DNA from: an uncultured Faecalibacterium sp.
GTDB lineage: Bacteria; Bacillota; Clostridia; Oscillospirales; Ruminococcaceae
Reading direction: 5' to 3'
Assembly: GCA_934553285.1 (NCBI GenBank)
Contig: CAKTFD010000001.1
Coordinates: forward strand, 1 to 64,000
Length of the DNA: 64,000 nucleotides
A program made the translations under genes and the position numbers. Of the stretch, positions 62,474 to 64,000 are shown piece after piece. Numbering within the stretch: the first letter of the stretch is position 1; every line of letters starts with the position of its first letter. The notes beneath the pieces are model-generated. The model worked only from the letters and a program-made list of their open reading frames with translations. It did no database searches and was not told the DNA's origin.

Positions 62474-62838
62474 AGCGGATCTATGCGTGTATCCTGATCG
62501 CAGCCGCCCTGCTGGGGGTATCCTTTTACAGCAGCGGCCGGGTGCAGGCCTTTGCAGAGGACATCTCGGCAGAGCTGGACTGCGCCATTGAGGCAGTGCG
62601 GCAAACGGACTACCCTACCGCCCGGCAGGCACTTGCCGAGGGCGCAGAGCTGTGCGACACCATGCGGGAGACCATGAGCCACCTGCTGCGCACCGCCGAC
62701 TATACCGAACTGGAATCCGCCCTGCGGGCAGCGGACGGATACCTGGAGCAGAATGCCACAGAGGATGCGCTGGGCGAGCTGCGCCGCGCACAGGTAGAGG
62801 TAGAGCGGCTGGAGTGGCTTGCCCGGCGGCTGGTATGA
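62470..62838 (+). CDS. DUF4363-like small membrane-anchored protein
   Basis: A 122-residue protein with one N-terminal helix (IYACILIAAALLGVSFYSSG) and an alpha-helical remainder rich in Ala, Glu and Arg. It matches DUF4363 in size and in its constant pairing with DUF421 genes in Clostridia; its function is unknown. Its start overlaps the DUF421 stop by four bases. A strong terminator follows. Confidence 0.75.
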   Translation: MKRIYACILIAAALLGVSFYSSGRVQAFAEDISAELDCAIEAVRQTDYPTARQALAEGAELCDTMRETMSHLLRTADYTELESALRAADGYLEQNATEDALGELRRAQVEVERLEWLARRLV

Positions 62839-62904
62839 ACCGTTTTGGCATCCTGCAGCTATGCCGCTTTGATAGGCACTGTTTTTGAAAATTGCGATAA
62901 AAGC

Positions 62905-62951
62905 AAAAAGGTGATGCAGCTTCCTGCTTGCGGAAACTGCATCACCTTTTT
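62905..62951. terminator. Bidirectional terminator between DUF4363 and tyrS
   Basis: Perfect 15-bp stem AAAAAGGTGATGCAG (62905-62919) / CTGCATCACCTTTTT (62937-62951); the T-run exists on both strands, serving both convergent genes. Confidence 0.92.
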
Positions 62952-62968
62952 ATAAGTTTATAAGCGCC

Positions 62969-64000
62969 TTACAGCGTTACTTTATGGTAGATCTTTTTGC
63001 CCTTTTTGATCACGATGCCCTTGGCCAGCTGCTCTGCAGTAAAGCTGACAGTGGGCGCTGCGACCTTTTCACCGTCCACCAGAACACCGCCCTGGACGAC
63101 CAGACGGCGTGCTTCGCCATTGGAGGCAGCCAGACCGGCCTTGACCATTAGGGACAGGATGCCGATGGAGCCATCGGTCAGGTCTGCTTCGGTCAGCTGG
63201 GTGCTGGGCATGTGCTCGGTATCCATCGCGTTGCCGCTGAACAGGGCGCGGGCAGCGTTCTGAGCCTTTTCGGCCTCCTCTTTGCCGTGCACCATGCTGG
63301 TCATCTCGTAGGCAAGGATCTCCTTGGCCTCGTTCAGGCGCTGATCCTTCCAGGTGCTCATCTCATCGATCTGCTCCAGCGGCAGGAAGGTGAGCATCCG
63401 GATGCACTTCATCACATCGGCATCACCCACATTGCGCCAGTACTGGTAGAACTCGAAGGGGCTGGTCTTGTTGGGATCCAGCCAGACGGCATTGCCTGCG
63501 GTCTTGCCCATCTTTTTGCCCTGAGAGTCGGTCAGCAGCGTAACGGTCATCGCATAGGCGTCCTTGCCCAGTTTACGGCGGATCAACTCAGTGCCGCCCA
63601 GCATGTTGCTCCACTGGTCATCGCCGCCAAACTGCATGTTGCAGCCGTAGTGCTGGAACATGTAGTAGAAGTCGTAGCTCTGCATGATCATGTAGTTGAA
63701 CTCCAGGAAGGACAGGCCCTTCTCCATGCGCTGCTTGTAGCACTCGGCGCGCAGCATGTTGTTCACGGAGAAGCAGGCACCCACCTCGCGCAGCAGCTCA
63801 ACATAGTTCAGATCGAGCAGCCAGTCGGCGTTGTTCACCATCAGTGCCTTGCCCTCAGAAAAATCGATGAACTTTTCCATCTGCTTTTTGAAGCATGCCG
63901 CGTTATGAGCGATATCGTCCTTGGTCAGCATCTTACGCATATCGGTACGGCCGGAGGGGTCGCCGATCATGGTGGTGCCGCCGCCGATCAGTGCGATGGG
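62969..64000 (-). CDS. tyrS: Tyrosyl-tRNA synthetase (5' end outside window)
   Basis: The C-terminal 343 residues of TyrRS (usual length about 400-420). The first visible residues PIALIGGGTTMIGDPSGR belong to the catalytic Rossmann fold; the KMSKS-type loop reads GKKMGKTAGNAVW; the S4-like tRNA-binding domain closes the protein (LVVQGGVLVDGEKVAAPT). The HIGH motif and any upstream T-box leader are beyond the window edge. It charges tRNA-Tyr in the cytoplasm. Confidence 0.97.
   Translation of the reverse strand, partial: PIALIGGGTTMIGDPSGRTDMRKMLTKDDIAHNAACFKKQMEKFIDFSEGKALMVNNADWLLDLNYVELLREVGACFSVNNMLRAECYKQRMEKGLSFLEFNYMIMQSYDFYYMFQHYGCNMQFGGDDQWSNMLGGTELIRRKLGKDAYAMTVTLLTDSQGKKMGKTAGNAVWLDPNKTSPFEFYQYWRNVGDADVMKCIRMLTFLPLEQIDEMSTWKDQRLNEAKEILAYEMTSMVHGKEEAEKAQNAARALFSGNAMDTEHMPSTQLTEADLTDGSIGILSLMVKAGLAASNGEARRLVVQGGVLVDGEKVAAPTVSFTAEQLAKGIVIKKGKKIYHKVTL

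Noticed and set aside
1..64000. CRISPR arrays, rRNA, tRNA, insertion sequences or prophage genes.
   Set aside because: No regularly spaced repeats, no cloverleaf or rRNA motif and no transposase or phage structural gene was recognised. A tRNA scan and repeat finder would settle this.

Overview
This is a low-GC-phylum (Bacillota/Clostridia) chromosome segment that nevertheless has a fairly GC-rich, codon-biased core. Gene content (secDF fused, nrdR, radA-xerC, phoH-ybeY-era-recO-mutS2, hprK-murB-rapZ-whiA-dnaE-pfkA, a Ger-type germination operon, a selenium-dependent molybdenum hydroxylase cluster) fits an anaerobic gut Oscillospiraceae/Ruminococcaceae member, perhaps near Faecalibacterium or Subdoligranulum. 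That placement is inference from gene order and composition, not a search. No rRNA, tRNA, CRISPR array, insertion sequence or prophage was recognised.

Layout. 0-5.2 kb: end of clpX, a type-Ic aspartate aminotransferase, secDF and nrdR on the plus strand. 5.3-8.9 kb: a lysine/diaminopimelate block (asd, dapA, dapB, then a separately promoted stand-alone ACT protein) on the minus strand. 8.9-15.7 kb: queA, tgt, yajC, two membrane proteins, radA and a Xer recombinase on the plus strand. 15.7-16.3 kb: an AT-rich, apparently untranscribed gap holding a 28-bp site built exactly like a XerCD dif site. 16.3-23.2 kb: an amidase and the phoH-ybeY-era-recO-mutS2 series on the minus strand. 23.2-24.7 kb: a PadR/DUF2812 operon with two visible operators, and a small DUF3873-like gene. 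24.7-36.1 kb: the selenium/molybdenum hydroxylase locus, with a cytidylyltransferase and a purine permease. 36.3-38.3 kb: an RmlD-like reductase and AzlCD. 38.6-43.4 kb: an AT-rich island carrying a two-gene Eco57I-like restriction-modification system. 43.5-54.4 kb: guaA, a GyrI-like protein, pfkA and the hprK-to-dnaE series, all minus. 54.5-58.5 kb: phosphate module (PHO-box-like repeats, Na/Pi cotransporter, PhoB, PhoR). 58.5-62.8 kb: a gerA/gerB/gerC-type operon divergent from a DUF421-DUF4363 pair. 62.9-64.0 kb: end of tyrS.

Most striking signal. The dif-like palindrome at 16134-16161 lies 435 bp downstream of the Xer gene, between two inward-facing terminators. Gene polarity also switches there: mostly plus to the left, almost all minus from there to 54 kb, as expected of a replication terminus. 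Other notable points are the paired PadR operators (one inside the promoter spacer), the 11-bp-phased TTTACA array upstream of the phosphate transporter, face-to-face asd/queA promoters, a terminator hairpin whose 3' arm doubles as the next gene's ribosome binding site, and a permuted XdhC.
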